Of a stretch of DNA of 64,000 nucleotides, positions 43,961 to 54,035 are shown piece by piece. Each line of letters begins with the position of its first letter. Position 1 is the stretch's first letter. The notes below the pieces were generated by a model, which had not been told where the DNA came from, did not search any database, and saw nothing but the letters and a program-made list of their open reading frames with translations. Both the position numbers and the translations under genes were made by a program. Origin of the DNA: Yponomeuta sedellus (Eukaryota > Arthropoda > Insecta > Lepidoptera > Yponomeutidae); the NCBI GenBank assembly GCA_934045075.1, contig OW203722.1:23977379-24041378 (forward strand), read 5' to 3'.

Positions 43961-44462
43961 GCATCCAGGAGAAAATCTTTAAAAAAAAAACTACGTCTTC
44001 CTCTGTGGTCTTCCTATTCTGTGTCTAAGACATAGAGTTGATTTAATTGTTCTGTGACATAGAGTGTCGTTTGACGGTAACTTAGGTTGACGTCAAAGAA
44101 CTTGTTAGTTTAACCGACTACAAAAAAGGTGGAAGTTCTCAGAATATTTTTTTAACTTATTTACTCGATGAGACACGTAAACCGATTTAGATTGAAAGCG
44201 TAGACAGCTCTGTTGGTTTCATCCATAGTCATGTCAGGATCTAATGATGAGACCCTGGAGAAATCGAGAGACTTACATTTTTAAACACTTAATCGATTTT
44301 GTTGTTTTTTAGTGACTCCTAATACTACCTAATATAAAGTGAGTGAATGACGTCTTCACCGAGGCGAGTAGAGTAAGGACGTGTACCAGGGAATCTATAA
44401 TGTAAGTATCCACTACGTAGAGTGACATCGATTTTAACTTTTTAAGCTGTAAACACGTAAAA

Positions 44463-45018
44463 CAGGGATGTTATACGTGTCATAATTATGGTACATGTAC
44501 CATAATTCAGTCGTTCGTACCATGATACATCCATTATGGTACGCGAAAGTACCGTAATTTTGCCATTTTTTTCATCACAAGCACTTTTTCATCACATATT
44601 TTCATCTTTCGCTTTTGCTGTTGATGAGTTTTTTTTTATATACCGATATCACGCAACACTAAAAAATCATCTATTCATTTCGTTCAGTAAGTTGATAAGA
44701 ACGTTCATATCTGTGATAGTTTTTGTGGGCTGTGGATTGTAAATGAACTTCACAGGTGAACTTTGTAGCTTTATCGGTATTTTTTCTTCAAAAAGTTGAA
44801 CTTAGTCAGAAGTAACGAATAGCACTGATTAAAAAGAAAAAAGCGAGTATAGAGTAATTTATGAAAATTGGAAGAAATTTTAATACTTTAATTAAAAGTA
44901 ACCTACCAAATTTATTAAATCCGTAAGAGTTTTCCCACCCGTACCTTATTTTTTTCAAAAATACCATAATTTTGTGCGTCTGGTGCCATAATTCAAGAGT
45001 TGGCATCTAACATCCCTG
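44463..45018. mobile_element. hAT-type MITE, 556 bp, 8-bp target duplication
   Basis: Ends CAGGGATGTTA and TAACATCCCTG are inverted repeats, with imperfect similarity further in (both reach a TAATTATGG(T/C)AC block). Perfect ACGTAAAA duplications lie at 44455-44462 and 45019-45026. It interrupts an older element that shares GTAAGTATCCACT with 25217. Confidence 0.88.
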
Positions 45019-45189
45019 ACGTAAAATGCATAGGTACATTTTTGACATTTCAGAAACGTTAAGATGGACAACCCAACACATTGGACCGTTACATAATAAG
45101 GCAGGTCAGCGGAACTACAGTAGAGATATTATGATTTCAGTAAATAGCATTTCTACACATTGATTCGAAATAGGCAAATAAGAAAATAT

Positions 45190-47476
45190 TAAGAATACAA
45201 TATCACATTTTATTTAATTATTATTTCTCATTTAACACAACATATATCTTCAGCAGATAACATAAAGTTTCAATATTTGATTTCTCCTTCGTAAATTTTC
45301 TTAAGTTCAAGCTTTACACATTGGAATATAGTATAATCTAAATAAATAGCCAACAACATAAAAATAGCGATCACATCAAACTTTCAAATGAGACAGATTT
45401 CTTTTGATTCAAGAACCAGCAAATGGAATATCTAAAATTTAAGCTATTTCTAAATTAGGCACCAGTCAGAACCCCCACATAAACAATTAAACAAGTAACT
45501 TAATGTGCACCTATTCAAATAACATGAAAATTATTCTAATGTAGTTTTTGTCTTCTATTTGAAGTCTTAAATGTTGTAGAAATACAGCTCAGAAAGAAAT
45601 CCAAATTTATAAGCAGTTTTAGAATGGCTAACCATTACAAACAACAACTAGAAACTATTCTTCTTTCATCAAACAATTTTCTTTGACGCCTCAAACAAAA
45701 TTAAATGATAAGTTGAGAATTGTCTAATTGCATTGGTTGACTAGTAGGCAACTAGGCACAGCTGGCTGATTGTTGTTGTCAAAATAATACCGCTACTATG
45801 CTTTACCTACCTACTCTGGCTAAGTGTATTTGTTCTAAATAATGAAAAAATTTAAAGTAAAAAACAAGCGATGTTTGACCATACAACTAAAAGCACCTTC
45901 AACATAATATTTTGTTATAAAAATGAAAAGTTTATTCAGCCCATACATCAAATGAAATAATAAAGCTGCTGAAGGCAAAGAAAACTGAAGCTTTTATATT
46001 ACAGTAAATAGGTACATACAAACCATATTTTGCGATGTCTATATTTTATAATCACAACGAAGATTGTCAATCACTTACAATGACAGAAGTATGCTAGTTC
46101 TAAAAATGTACTTATCATTTCATAAATGACTGAATTCATAAAAAACATATAATTCAAAATTCCATTCGAGATCACATTGAAGTCATCATCTTGTTTGACT
46201 TTTGTATTTTACCACTTTAAAGCAACATTTTGAAATAATTTCAGGTCGCCGTGATATAATTTATCATAAAGATTATTTTAAATATAATAATATGTTATAA
46301 ACTAGTAAAAGTTTAACCACTCAATAAAAGTATCGTCTGTGAATTTCATCTCCATCAACAACTAAAGATGTTATTTATAAATACATGATTCCTCTAAAAT
46401 ACTCCTCAGAGGCAGTTCAAATAATCTATAATTAGGCTTTACTTTCATCATCATCATCATCATAACCCTTTACCACACATTATTTAAACTGGCTGTGAGA
46501 AGTGTTTTAAGGAATCATGTTGTTTTATAAACAAGATCGTAAATGTTTTCTTGAAATAATAATAATACTTAAAAATATTATTATAAAAAGATACTTAAAT
46601 ACTTAGTTATACAAAAGAGGATATACTCACAGATTAACAGATTGCAAGAAAAAACAAATAGACATTGAAGGAGACAATTTTTAAAAACAGAGCCGAAAAT
46701 ATTTATAACTAGCTGACCCAGCGAACTTCGTACCGCCTAACAGAAGATTCTTAATTTTTTTTTTCTATTTTTCTCTTCGCAGAACCATCCTCGTACATCA
46801 AGAAATATTCTAAAAAAAGAATTAGCGAAATCGGTTCAGCTGCTCTCGAGATTTGCGCTTACCAACACATTCAGCGATTCATTTTTATATTATAGATTCC
46901 CTAAATTAAGATTTCATTCAACTGCAATATTATGTAAGATACCTATTCTGTGTTTAGCTATACCTTGTATAACACCAATCTACATAAATAACCTACCCAG
47001 AATATGATTCTTGAACATTTTTAACATTATAAGACTTGAAAAATTTAACCTGTACTTAAAATAACCGGAGTGCTTAGTGCGAGTTTGACAGATCCAATCG
47101 AATAACTTTACTACCGCGTTAATCGAGCATTGAGTAGTGAGTATGAGTAAGTTAACCGTTCGAACTGGCAAAACGCTGTCACAGTATTACTCGCACTCGC
47201 GTTTATTCGTGTTTTGGCTAGTAAACGTGTTCACTTCTCAACATAAACCATTACAACTCGCACTCAGCAATTTTAAATTCCATACATGTCGCTAGGTGGC
47301 GCTTCCTCGATGCCATAGAAATATGAGTTTACGTTAACGCGATCGAGTAGTTAAAAAACTCGCACTAAGCACTCTGAAAGAGTAGTAGTACAAGACTGAA
47401 TTGAAGATCTACAATCTTCCTAATTTTGTATTTGATAAAACTTTCGATAAATGTCGCCTGGCTCGTCTTAAGTTGT
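45190..47476 (-). other. probable long 3' UTR or 3' flank of corkscrew
   Basis: About 2.2 kb of very AT-rich DNA with no convincing reading frame and few recognisable repeats, except a MITE at 47069-47378 and a CAT microsatellite at 46447-46462. A minus-strand AATAAA with a downstream T/G-rich stretch occurs near 45208-45215, so a transcript could end near 45190. Inference only. Confidence 0.35.
47069..47378. mobile_element. MITE with 19-bp TIRs, in the corkscrew 3' flank
   Basis: Third copy of the element at 17854-18468; TIR GAGTGCTTAGTGCGAGTTT and its reverse complement are intact. It ends about 100 bp beyond the corkscrew stop codon, so it is probably in the 3' UTR. Confidence 0.88.
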
Positions 47477-49381
47477 TCATAAAAAAGGAACAGGATGCGA
47501 GCGGATCCGGGGCGAGTCTTGGGTTGGCTCTGGACCCAGTCCCACTCTTTGCTTTACTGTTTCAATGAATTCTAAGACGGCCATGTAAATAAACTTGTAC
47601 TGAGCTTCATTTTGCACCATTCCCGATCTCTGATCACGCACCATTTGGACAGTACGATGTATATCAATCTCACAGTCGAAACCCTCCTTTCTTATTTGGT
47701 CCAATATCATATCTATTACTATAAAGGTCCCAGTGCGACCGATGCCGGCAGAGCAATGTACGCAGACGACAGCCTGCGCCGGTGGATTTTTGCCCGTCAT
47801 TATTTGTTGCAATCTATAGTTGACATCCAACAGTATATTCAGGACGCGGCCTGGTTCAGAAGGAACGCCATGATCTGGCCATGCGGTAAAATGAAAATGA
47901 TAAATAGTTCTTTTAAGAGGCGTGTCATCAGTTCTTGTCACTACGAATCGTCTTAGAGTATAATCCTGAGTGGAGGATTCCGATTCATTAAAGATTGTGT
48001 ATTTTTTCATGATTTCGGTCTTGTTAAGTTCAGGCCAATATCTTTCACATTTGATTTTTCCGCGTTCAATTTCTTTCGTCGTCATTATTATAATACGCAC
48101 GTCTTCCTGCCATATCATCGACCAAAACTGGTAAACAGTGGATGAAAGGCAACCTTGAGTAGCAATGTAGGTCTTATTGTAGACATGTTCCTCTACTCCA
48201 TTTTCAGGTTCAACTGCCGTCTTGGGTATTGTAGTGTTTACGTAGTTTGGATTTGAAGGTAATATACTCGGTTCGAAAGAGGGTATTAACTTTTGAATAC
48301 CGTTGCTGTGTCCTGATTTATACGATTCACATTTCTCCTCGGTGATTACTACACTGGTGTGATTCGGCGATGATTTACTTTTAGAAGGCGTACTACTACG
48401 GCCGTGATCGTTTTCCATGCTGCAGTTGGAATCATAAGAATCTGAGCTCATATCTGTAGCATCGCAACGAATGTAGTTGGCATTTATATAATCCGAGCCA
48501 GCACCAGCATCAGCCGGTATATCTCGTAACACAACTCTTGTGTGATCGAATGGAATTATGTTTTTGTATCGGTTCTTTCTAATGTTCTCAGGTTTCGATC
48601 CTTCCATTCTGTCAAAAAGTTGTAAGTTCTCCATCATCTGTAACGTTTCGAACTCCTCCCAAAACCCTTGCTTGTATGCCATACTTTCGATAGGACCTTC
48701 ATTTTCTTTTTGCAACTGCTTGACTCGAGTATGAAAGTGACGAACTTGTATACGGGTGGCGTTGAATGGTTGAATTAGTCGTAAGACTTCACCAGTTGTC
48801 TCAACCATTGGATAATTTCTGTAGTGCTCAATAAGGCTTACAAGATCACCGAACTGCTTCCCGCCACCTATATCATATTTGTTATCTTGTCGTCGAATTA
48901 TGATGTGTGTTACTCGATCTCTCGTCCGCACAGATAGAACGAAATCTCCTGGTTGGCTCTGAGACTCGCGGACGAGAAACGAGCCATTTTTACCATTCTC
49001 TAGCATCATTCGTTCAGCTTCTTTCGCAGTCAGTTGTCCATGGTACCATCGCTCTGTCGTGGGATCGGCGCAATTCAAAGGCGTTTTTAGACGGATAATG
49101 TTGCCATTCTTTTCTCGTAGTTGACCTTGATTATCCATGTAATATTGAACCAGTTCAGAAAGTGTAGCGAACGTGTCACCGCCGTAAAGATCAAGAAATT
49201 CTCCATTGTTCTGAATTTTGATGTGTGTGACCTCGCTGCCGCGTCTGACAGACAATGTGAAGTCACCCTTATTGCTCATGCTAGGTCTAGCCAGAAAGGA
49301 GCCATCGCGTCCGCACTCCAAAAGCAGCTTTTCTGCCTCCACACCGGACAGCAGTGGATGGAACCATCTTCGTGTGATCAT
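47477..49381 (-). CDS. csw: corkscrew/SHP2-type tyrosine phosphatase, uninterrupted reading frame
   Basis: Cytoplasmic tyrosine phosphatase that relays receptor-tyrosine-kinase signals to Ras/MAPK (family knowledge). 634 aa; human SHP2 is about 593 and fly corkscrew longer. N-SH2 about 6-103 (FLAR, Arg32), C-SH2 about 112-207 (FLVRES, Arg138), phosphatase domain about 239-605. Visible catalytic parts: phosphotyrosine loop KNRYKN (269-274), WPD loop (Asp503), [10 protein letters not shown] (542-551; Cys543, Arg549) and Q loop [11 protein letters not shown] (584-594). The autoinhibitory face keeps Glu76; position 61 is Glu where human SHP2 has Asp. A Ser-rich insert at about 306-402 splits the phosphatase domain, as in fly corkscrew. 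The start aligns with the vertebrate N-terminus (M-x-x-RRWFHP). No intron interrupts the coding region, which is unusual. It may be a functional retrocopy or a lineage-specific intron loss. Confidence 0.95.
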   Translation of the reverse strand: MITRRWFHPLLSGVEAEKLLLECGRDGSFLARPSMSNKGDFTLSVRRGSEVTHIKIQNNGEFLDLYGGDTFATLSELVQYYMDNQGQLREKNGNIIRLKTPLNCADPTTERWYHGQLTAKEAERMMLENGKNGSFLVRESQSQPGDFVLSVRTRDRVTHIIIRRQDNKYDIGGGKQFGDLVSLIEHYRNYPMVETTGEVLRLIQPFNATRIQVRHFHTRVKQLQKENEGPIESMAYKQGFWEEFETLQMMENLQLFDRMEGSKPENIRKNRYKNIIPFDHTRVVLRDIPADAGAGSDYINANYIRCDATDMSSDSYDSNCSMENDHGRSSTPSKSKSSPNHTSVVITEEKCESYKSGHSNGIQKLIPSFEPSILPSNPNYVNTTIPKTAVEPENGVEEHVYNKTYIATQGCLSSTVYQFWSMIWQEDVRIIIMTTKEIERGKIKCERYWPELNKTEIMKKYTIFNESESSTQDYTLRRFVVTRTDDTPLKRTIYHFHFTAWPDHGVPSEPGRVLNILLDVNYRLQQIMTGKNPPAQAVVCVHCSAGIGRTGTFIVIDMILDQIRKEGFDCEIDIHRTVQMVRDQRSGMVQNEAQYKFIYMAVLEFIETVKQRVGLGPEPTQDSPRIRSHPVPFL

Positions 49382-49500
49382 CTTACACTTACAATGAGCA
49401 CCACAATTTAACTTACGTCAAGTTGAGTATCAACTCAGATTTTTTTCTTCATTAGCTGCAGCCGTTTTCTCCTTTATCACAATCATCTGTAAGTGAGAAA
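49382..49500 (-). promoter_or_regulatory. corkscrew 5' leader, possibly with an upstream 5'-UTR splice site
   Basis: In gene orientation the leader holds an acceptor-like CTCACTTACAG at about 49493-49503, a donor-like GAC|GTAAGT near 49420, and a GTGTAAG directly before the ATG. These would fit one or two 5'-UTR introns, but the pyrimidine tracts are weak. No TATA box is evident. Confidence 0.3.
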
Positions 49501-50000
49501 ACAAAAGGTTATTTAATGACCAATTAATCATGTTACCTAGTTACTATGTTTATACACATTCAGCCAAGTGTAGCTGAGCATGATTTACAATTGGATGAGG
49601 TCGGTGGATACATTTAGTGGAGGTAGGGGCCCTCCCGCAAGTCGGGGAGTAGTATAATTTTTAATTTGAATCAACAGATGGAGCCTGTTTCATAGAACTA
49701 CAATTCACATACAGGTTTACTACGACAATTCAATTTACATTGCAAAGTCGATTAACCAATGGATTAAGAAGTAGACTTTGCTACGCAATGTACATAAAAT
49801 TCTCATAAAGTACTACGAATTTTAGTTTAATTTTTTTTCCTCAGTGGTTTTATGAAACGCGGCCCTGGTCAAAATTTCGTCAATCTCATCGCATAAGTAT
49901 AGAAAAGAATTCAGGGAATCATTGTAAACTTTGTCAAGCTCGAATGTACATCGAGGTACCTATAATAAATAAATACCAACTAATATTATAAATTAAATGA

Positions 50001-50090
50001 GCGGCTGTAGCCCAGTGGACAGAACAATGGACTCGGCAGCCAGAGAATCAGGTTCGATTCCCAGTGAAGGCATGCACTTTGTATCCAACG
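50001..50090 (+). mobile_element. tRNA-like SINE head
   Basis: GCGGCTGTAGCCCAGTGG (box A-like) and AATCAGGTTCGATTCCCAG (box B-like) with poor stems. It could be an old tRNA pseudogene, but the sequence continues into a GCATGCACTTTGTATCC tail. Confidence 0.5.
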
Positions 50091-50197
50091 CCCATACTAT
50101 TTGTTTGATTAGTAACACTGTTTCATAGATAAGTATATTTACTGGCACTTAATAAACATTGCCTATTACTGAGAAAATCATAACCAGTGTAATCCAA

Positions 50198-50358
50198 TCA
50201 AATCTATAGTCGTCCACTGCCAGACATAGACCTAGTAGAGGCCACTTCTTCCTTTTTGTCCTCAACCAACCCCGTCCCCCACACATGCTACCATCAATCT
50301 GCCTTGGATCGTCAGTCCAGAGAGCTGGTGTGCATCCTATGCGACTTTGCCAATTCAT
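50198..50358 (-). mobile_element. RTE LINE fragment
   Basis: Starts ATAGTCGTCCACTGCCAGAC and spans the decayed C-terminal region. Confidence 0.55.
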
Positions 50359-51013
50359 AATTTCTACTAGTGTACCTTTTTACAGGTATCAGTTTTTCTT
50401 CAGACCTGGCTACTCCCACATTAACTTCCTAATTACCTACATTTAGTAGGATACACAGGGTTTTGTTTTGTAAATGGTTTTTGTGCAAGTTCTCCATTAG
50501 TGAGACTTGTTGTTTTATCTGACAACGAAAGCAAAGAAGAGTTATGTGTGAAACATGTGCGTGCTTGTATTTAATTGTGACACTCTCATGACCACCCAGA
50601 GGCTAAAGGGCCGTACAGTTGAGGCATATGTCACTGGCTAACTGATGTCTCGAACGAACAAAATGTTTGTTGTCATATCAGAAAGTCACTAAAGAGCTTA
50701 AAATTATACTAGAAGAAATTATAGTGAAACAATCTGACCGCTTATTTAGGCCTTGTTTAAGACTTTTTAGCATTGGTATGATAAATAGTTAACAGTGATT
50801 AAGTAATTGTTATGAGGAAAAAGAGACAAATAAATTATCTGTATGATTACAATAACAGGTAATTAGGTCTGTTTTACCGTAAGCATGCAATGCACTCATT
50901 TGAGCAGGTTACTTTCAAGCAATGTTGCTTAGTTACGTACCAAAATGATCATTTTAATTGAAATATTCTTTATTGCACAAAAAAGGAGTTTACAAAGGCA
51001 AGCTCAATATTTT

Positions 51014-51215
51014 AAAAACCTATTTAGAGGCTAAAAATTCCACCAATGCCGGGATTCGAACCCGCGACCTCTGGCTATCCGTGCCAGAGGTCTGGCACGG
51101 ATAGCCAGAGATCGCGGGTTCGAATCCCAGCATGGGTAGAATTTTAAGCCTCTAAATAGGTTTTTAAAATTGTCCTTAGCACGGGTTAGTGCATTAAAAA
51201 TAAAAATAGTATAAT
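51014..51215. mobile_element. inverted-dimer tRNA-SINE with perfect 15-bp target duplication
   Basis: Two tRNA-SINE halves meet head to head at about 51089 (CCGTGCCAG-AGGT-CTGGCACGG), giving arms of about 78 bp. The right half alone has the tail to GTGCATTAAAAATAAAAATA. CAAGCTCAATATTTT lies at 50999-51013 and 51216-51230. Confidence 0.92.
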
Positions 51216-51230
51216 CAAGCTCAATATTTT

Positions 51231-53530
51231 TAAGAATCAATATTGATTTTAAAAAAATAGGTTATTAACGTAATAATGAATTTATTCGAAAGGGACTAAG
51301 TCAACTATGAAGGTAATTTGTCCTTTCATTTGTGATTTAAATAAACAAGTACACAGATAATATATTTTAAATGTATGTTAAAAGTGCGGTGTAACCGTAT
51401 TTGTATGTAATGAAATAACAGATGCACGCGCTGCACAAAAGATTCATAATGTGTGTTACTTTTATCAACAGCATTTCCTCTTCAGTTTAACTATTCATAT
51501 AACAACTTAAATTAGGTAACTAATATATACTTACTAAGTGCGAAGATGAGGTACATACCGCTTGGGACTCCTGTCTTCACAAATTACAACCTAAATTCCA
51601 TAAAAATAAAATTTTATAGATGTAAGTATTGTTGCTTCTGTTGCTAGGCTGACATTACACTTCTTTGTAATATAGATTTTCAAGGGCGTATGCTTTCATG
51701 AAACTTAGCACGCAAATTACTCCCCAGACAACACACCAATTAAATGATTATTTATTGGGTAACTAAAAGGATGAATAAACAACTAAAACCTTCTATTTCA
51801 CAAATTATTAGCGTAAATCGCGATTTGTTGAAGTGCATACTTCATGATTAAAAAATGTTAGGGCAGTAACAGTGTTGCTATATAGTAAAAACATTAAATT
51901 TTTAGGGTAGAAAATAAACCTCCAACAACAGATATCTGCCTTGAGCTAAAGTCTACATCGTAGATAGAGTTTTTACTCCCTCTACGGTCTACATATAGAT
52001 GCAGACCACATTTAGACGCACAGCTGATTATGCGACTGTCTATAAAGGCATGGCCTGTATGGCCCAGTATGGCCCATTCTGGTCCACTGCTAGCCATTAC
52101 CATTGTGTACAGGGGGCATTGGTGTGTAGCGGCGGATAATTGCCTGTTCGTGGCGCGCGGTATCGGGAGTTGTCGGTTTTTTGGGCACATTTTAAAGGAA
52201 TCGTGGCGTAGCGTGGCCCATCCGTATTTACAAAGTGGCCCATCGTTTAGGTCGTCACGTCACCGACCGCTGACCGGGATAGTCATAGAGTACTTATTTT
52301 GTTGCGATGATTTTTTTGTAAAACTACTTGAATAGGCTTGTGTCCACTAAGAATAAATCGGATGGAAGAAAGTCTTTAAATACTGATTATGATATGCAGA
52401 TGGGAAAAAACAAAGCTATTTATGATAAAATATAAAGATTATTATAATTTTCTGAAAAGAAAATCGAAAAACTTTGTCATTAGGTCACGAAACAGTGAAC
52501 ACCAATCAGAGCGTGCCACGTCACGTCGTGGCGAACATCGTTGCTGTTGACATTTTAGTATGTGTTTAGTTGATGATTATTTTCGTTTTTGTATCAACTG
52601 TTATTATTTTATTAAGAAACGCAGAGGTATTGAAAGTTATTTAGTGAAACATATTAGGTAAGATGAAAACAAGTTTTAGCAAAGACAAAGGCAATAATTT
52701 GCCCAGAATCGGCCCCGTAATGCTTGGTGACTTTTGCTCATCGGAATTCCGTAATATTAAAACTTCAATTTAAGTATAAACAAGTGTTAAAATATTAATT
52801 ATAAGCTTAAAGCGTAATATTTCAGTTTTTTAATCAGATATTCCACTATTAAATTACGAAGATTACGTCATATAGTTACAGAAAAATGATCTTCACAAAA
52901 ATACATTCTTCAATTTGATAAACAATGAGCATCGCTGCTTCTTGCAAGTGTTAACCACTTTTTCGTATTTCTTGCTTTTGTGGGACATGCAAAAAACTAG
53001 CAATCGTCTACTGAAACAGTGTTCGTACACCACATCGTGACGTCACTCAAGACGCCATGACAGTCTTGAGCGTTTTTTTGGGTTTAAATTGATTTTTAAT
53101 AATACACTTAAAAGTACGATAGAACCATTACCCAAATACAGTCAACTAGCCTATTCGCCCAAAAAGTCCGTATGGCGGACCAATAAAGATATATCAATAG
53201 ACCTTCAAGTTTATTGATTTATATCAATCTGAGTCCGTTATTTTGCGCCTTTTTAAATAACTTTGTTGTTGCACATACTTCTTTAATACTTGTCGATAAA
53301 TTAAAAAAATAAAACATAAATAAATAAATAGGTGCGGCCCCAATTACTTCCACGTCCATCGCAAGTGGTTTGCCAGACAGCAATTAGCCATGCGCCATTG
53401 TGTAAACACCAAGTGATCGTGGCCCACAGTAAAAGTTTTGCATTGCATGCAAACACAGAACATGCAAAGCATGGCCCATCAATCACTGGCCATTATGTAC
53501 TGGGGGCCTTAACATATCTTTATGTAGTCT
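51231..53530. other. unclassified region with scattered GC-richer blocks
   Basis: No gene supported. Blocks at about 52030-52300 and 53322-53508 are GC-richer and share phrases such as TGGCCCAT and CTGGGGGC-like ends, suggesting copies of one non-autonomous element. A 28-nt hairpin lies at 51959-51986. Confidence 0.35.
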
Positions 53531-53579
53531 GTGGCTCACTGACAATATTATCTTCTTTTTAATGCACTAACCCGTGTTA

Positions 53580-53928
53580 GAGTGCATTCACATTAACTTG
53601 ACGCGTGAGAGAATTGGTAACAAGGACATAACATGTGAATTAGCTTTTGGACCTAATCGGAAGATGGTTAAACAAGCCCTCAATCCTTTTATTTTCCCCA
53701 AGTAATGGGAATGATTTCTTATTTAAAAACCTATTTAGAGGCTAAAAATTTCACCCATGCCGGGATTCGAACCCGCAACCTCTGGCTATCCGTACCAGCG
53801 CTCTACCAATTGAGCCAATGGGCGACTCACGGCATCATCGGCATCAATGATTTCTTATTTAACATGGTAGCAGTAAACATCTCAGTGTTACCAATTCTCT
53901 CACGCGTCAAGTTAATGTGAACGCACAA
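53580..53928. mobile_element. MITE with 42-bp TIRs and TA target (middle layer)
   Basis: Left TIR GAGTGCATTCACATTAACTT and right TIR in reverse complement agree at 39 of 42 positions. TA flanks both sides (53578-53579, 53929-53930). Without the inserted SINE it would be about 213 bp. Tc1/mariner-like by target, not proven. Confidence 0.85.
53725..53845 (-). mobile_element. tRNA-SINE (inner layer of the triple nest)
   Basis: CACCCATGCCGGGATTCGAA to GCCAATGGGCGACTCACGGC. A 15-bp duplication AATGATTTCTTATTT lies at 53710-53724 and 53846-53860. Confidence 0.9.
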
Positions 53929-54035
53929 TAAGGACAATTTTAAAAACCTATTTAGAGGCTTAAAATTCCACCCATGCCGGGATTCAAACCCACGACCTCT
54001 GGCTATCCGTGCCAGTATAACAATTACTGACAATA

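Larger units (their letters stand above)
49501..51000. other. corkscrew upstream region
   Basis: No gene seen. A tRNA-like SINE head lies at 50001-50085 and an RTE tail at 50198-50358; the rest is AT-rich with no clear structure. Confidence 0.4.
53548..54025 (-). mobile_element. tRNA-SINE (outer layer of a triple nest)
   Basis: Two parts, 53548-53577 (TTTTTAATGCACTAACCCGT) and 53931-54025 (GACAATTTTAAAAACCTATT to CTATCCGTGCCAG), split by a MITE. ACTGACAATA repeats at 53538-53547 and 54026-54035. Confidence 0.82.

Noticed and set aside
44536..44742. A 68-codon plus-strand frame with a hydrophobic look.
   Set aside because: It lies wholly inside the hAT-type MITE at 44463-45018.
47612..47956. 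A 114-codon plus-strand frame inside corkscrew.
   Set aside because: It is the antisense shadow of the phosphatase domain.
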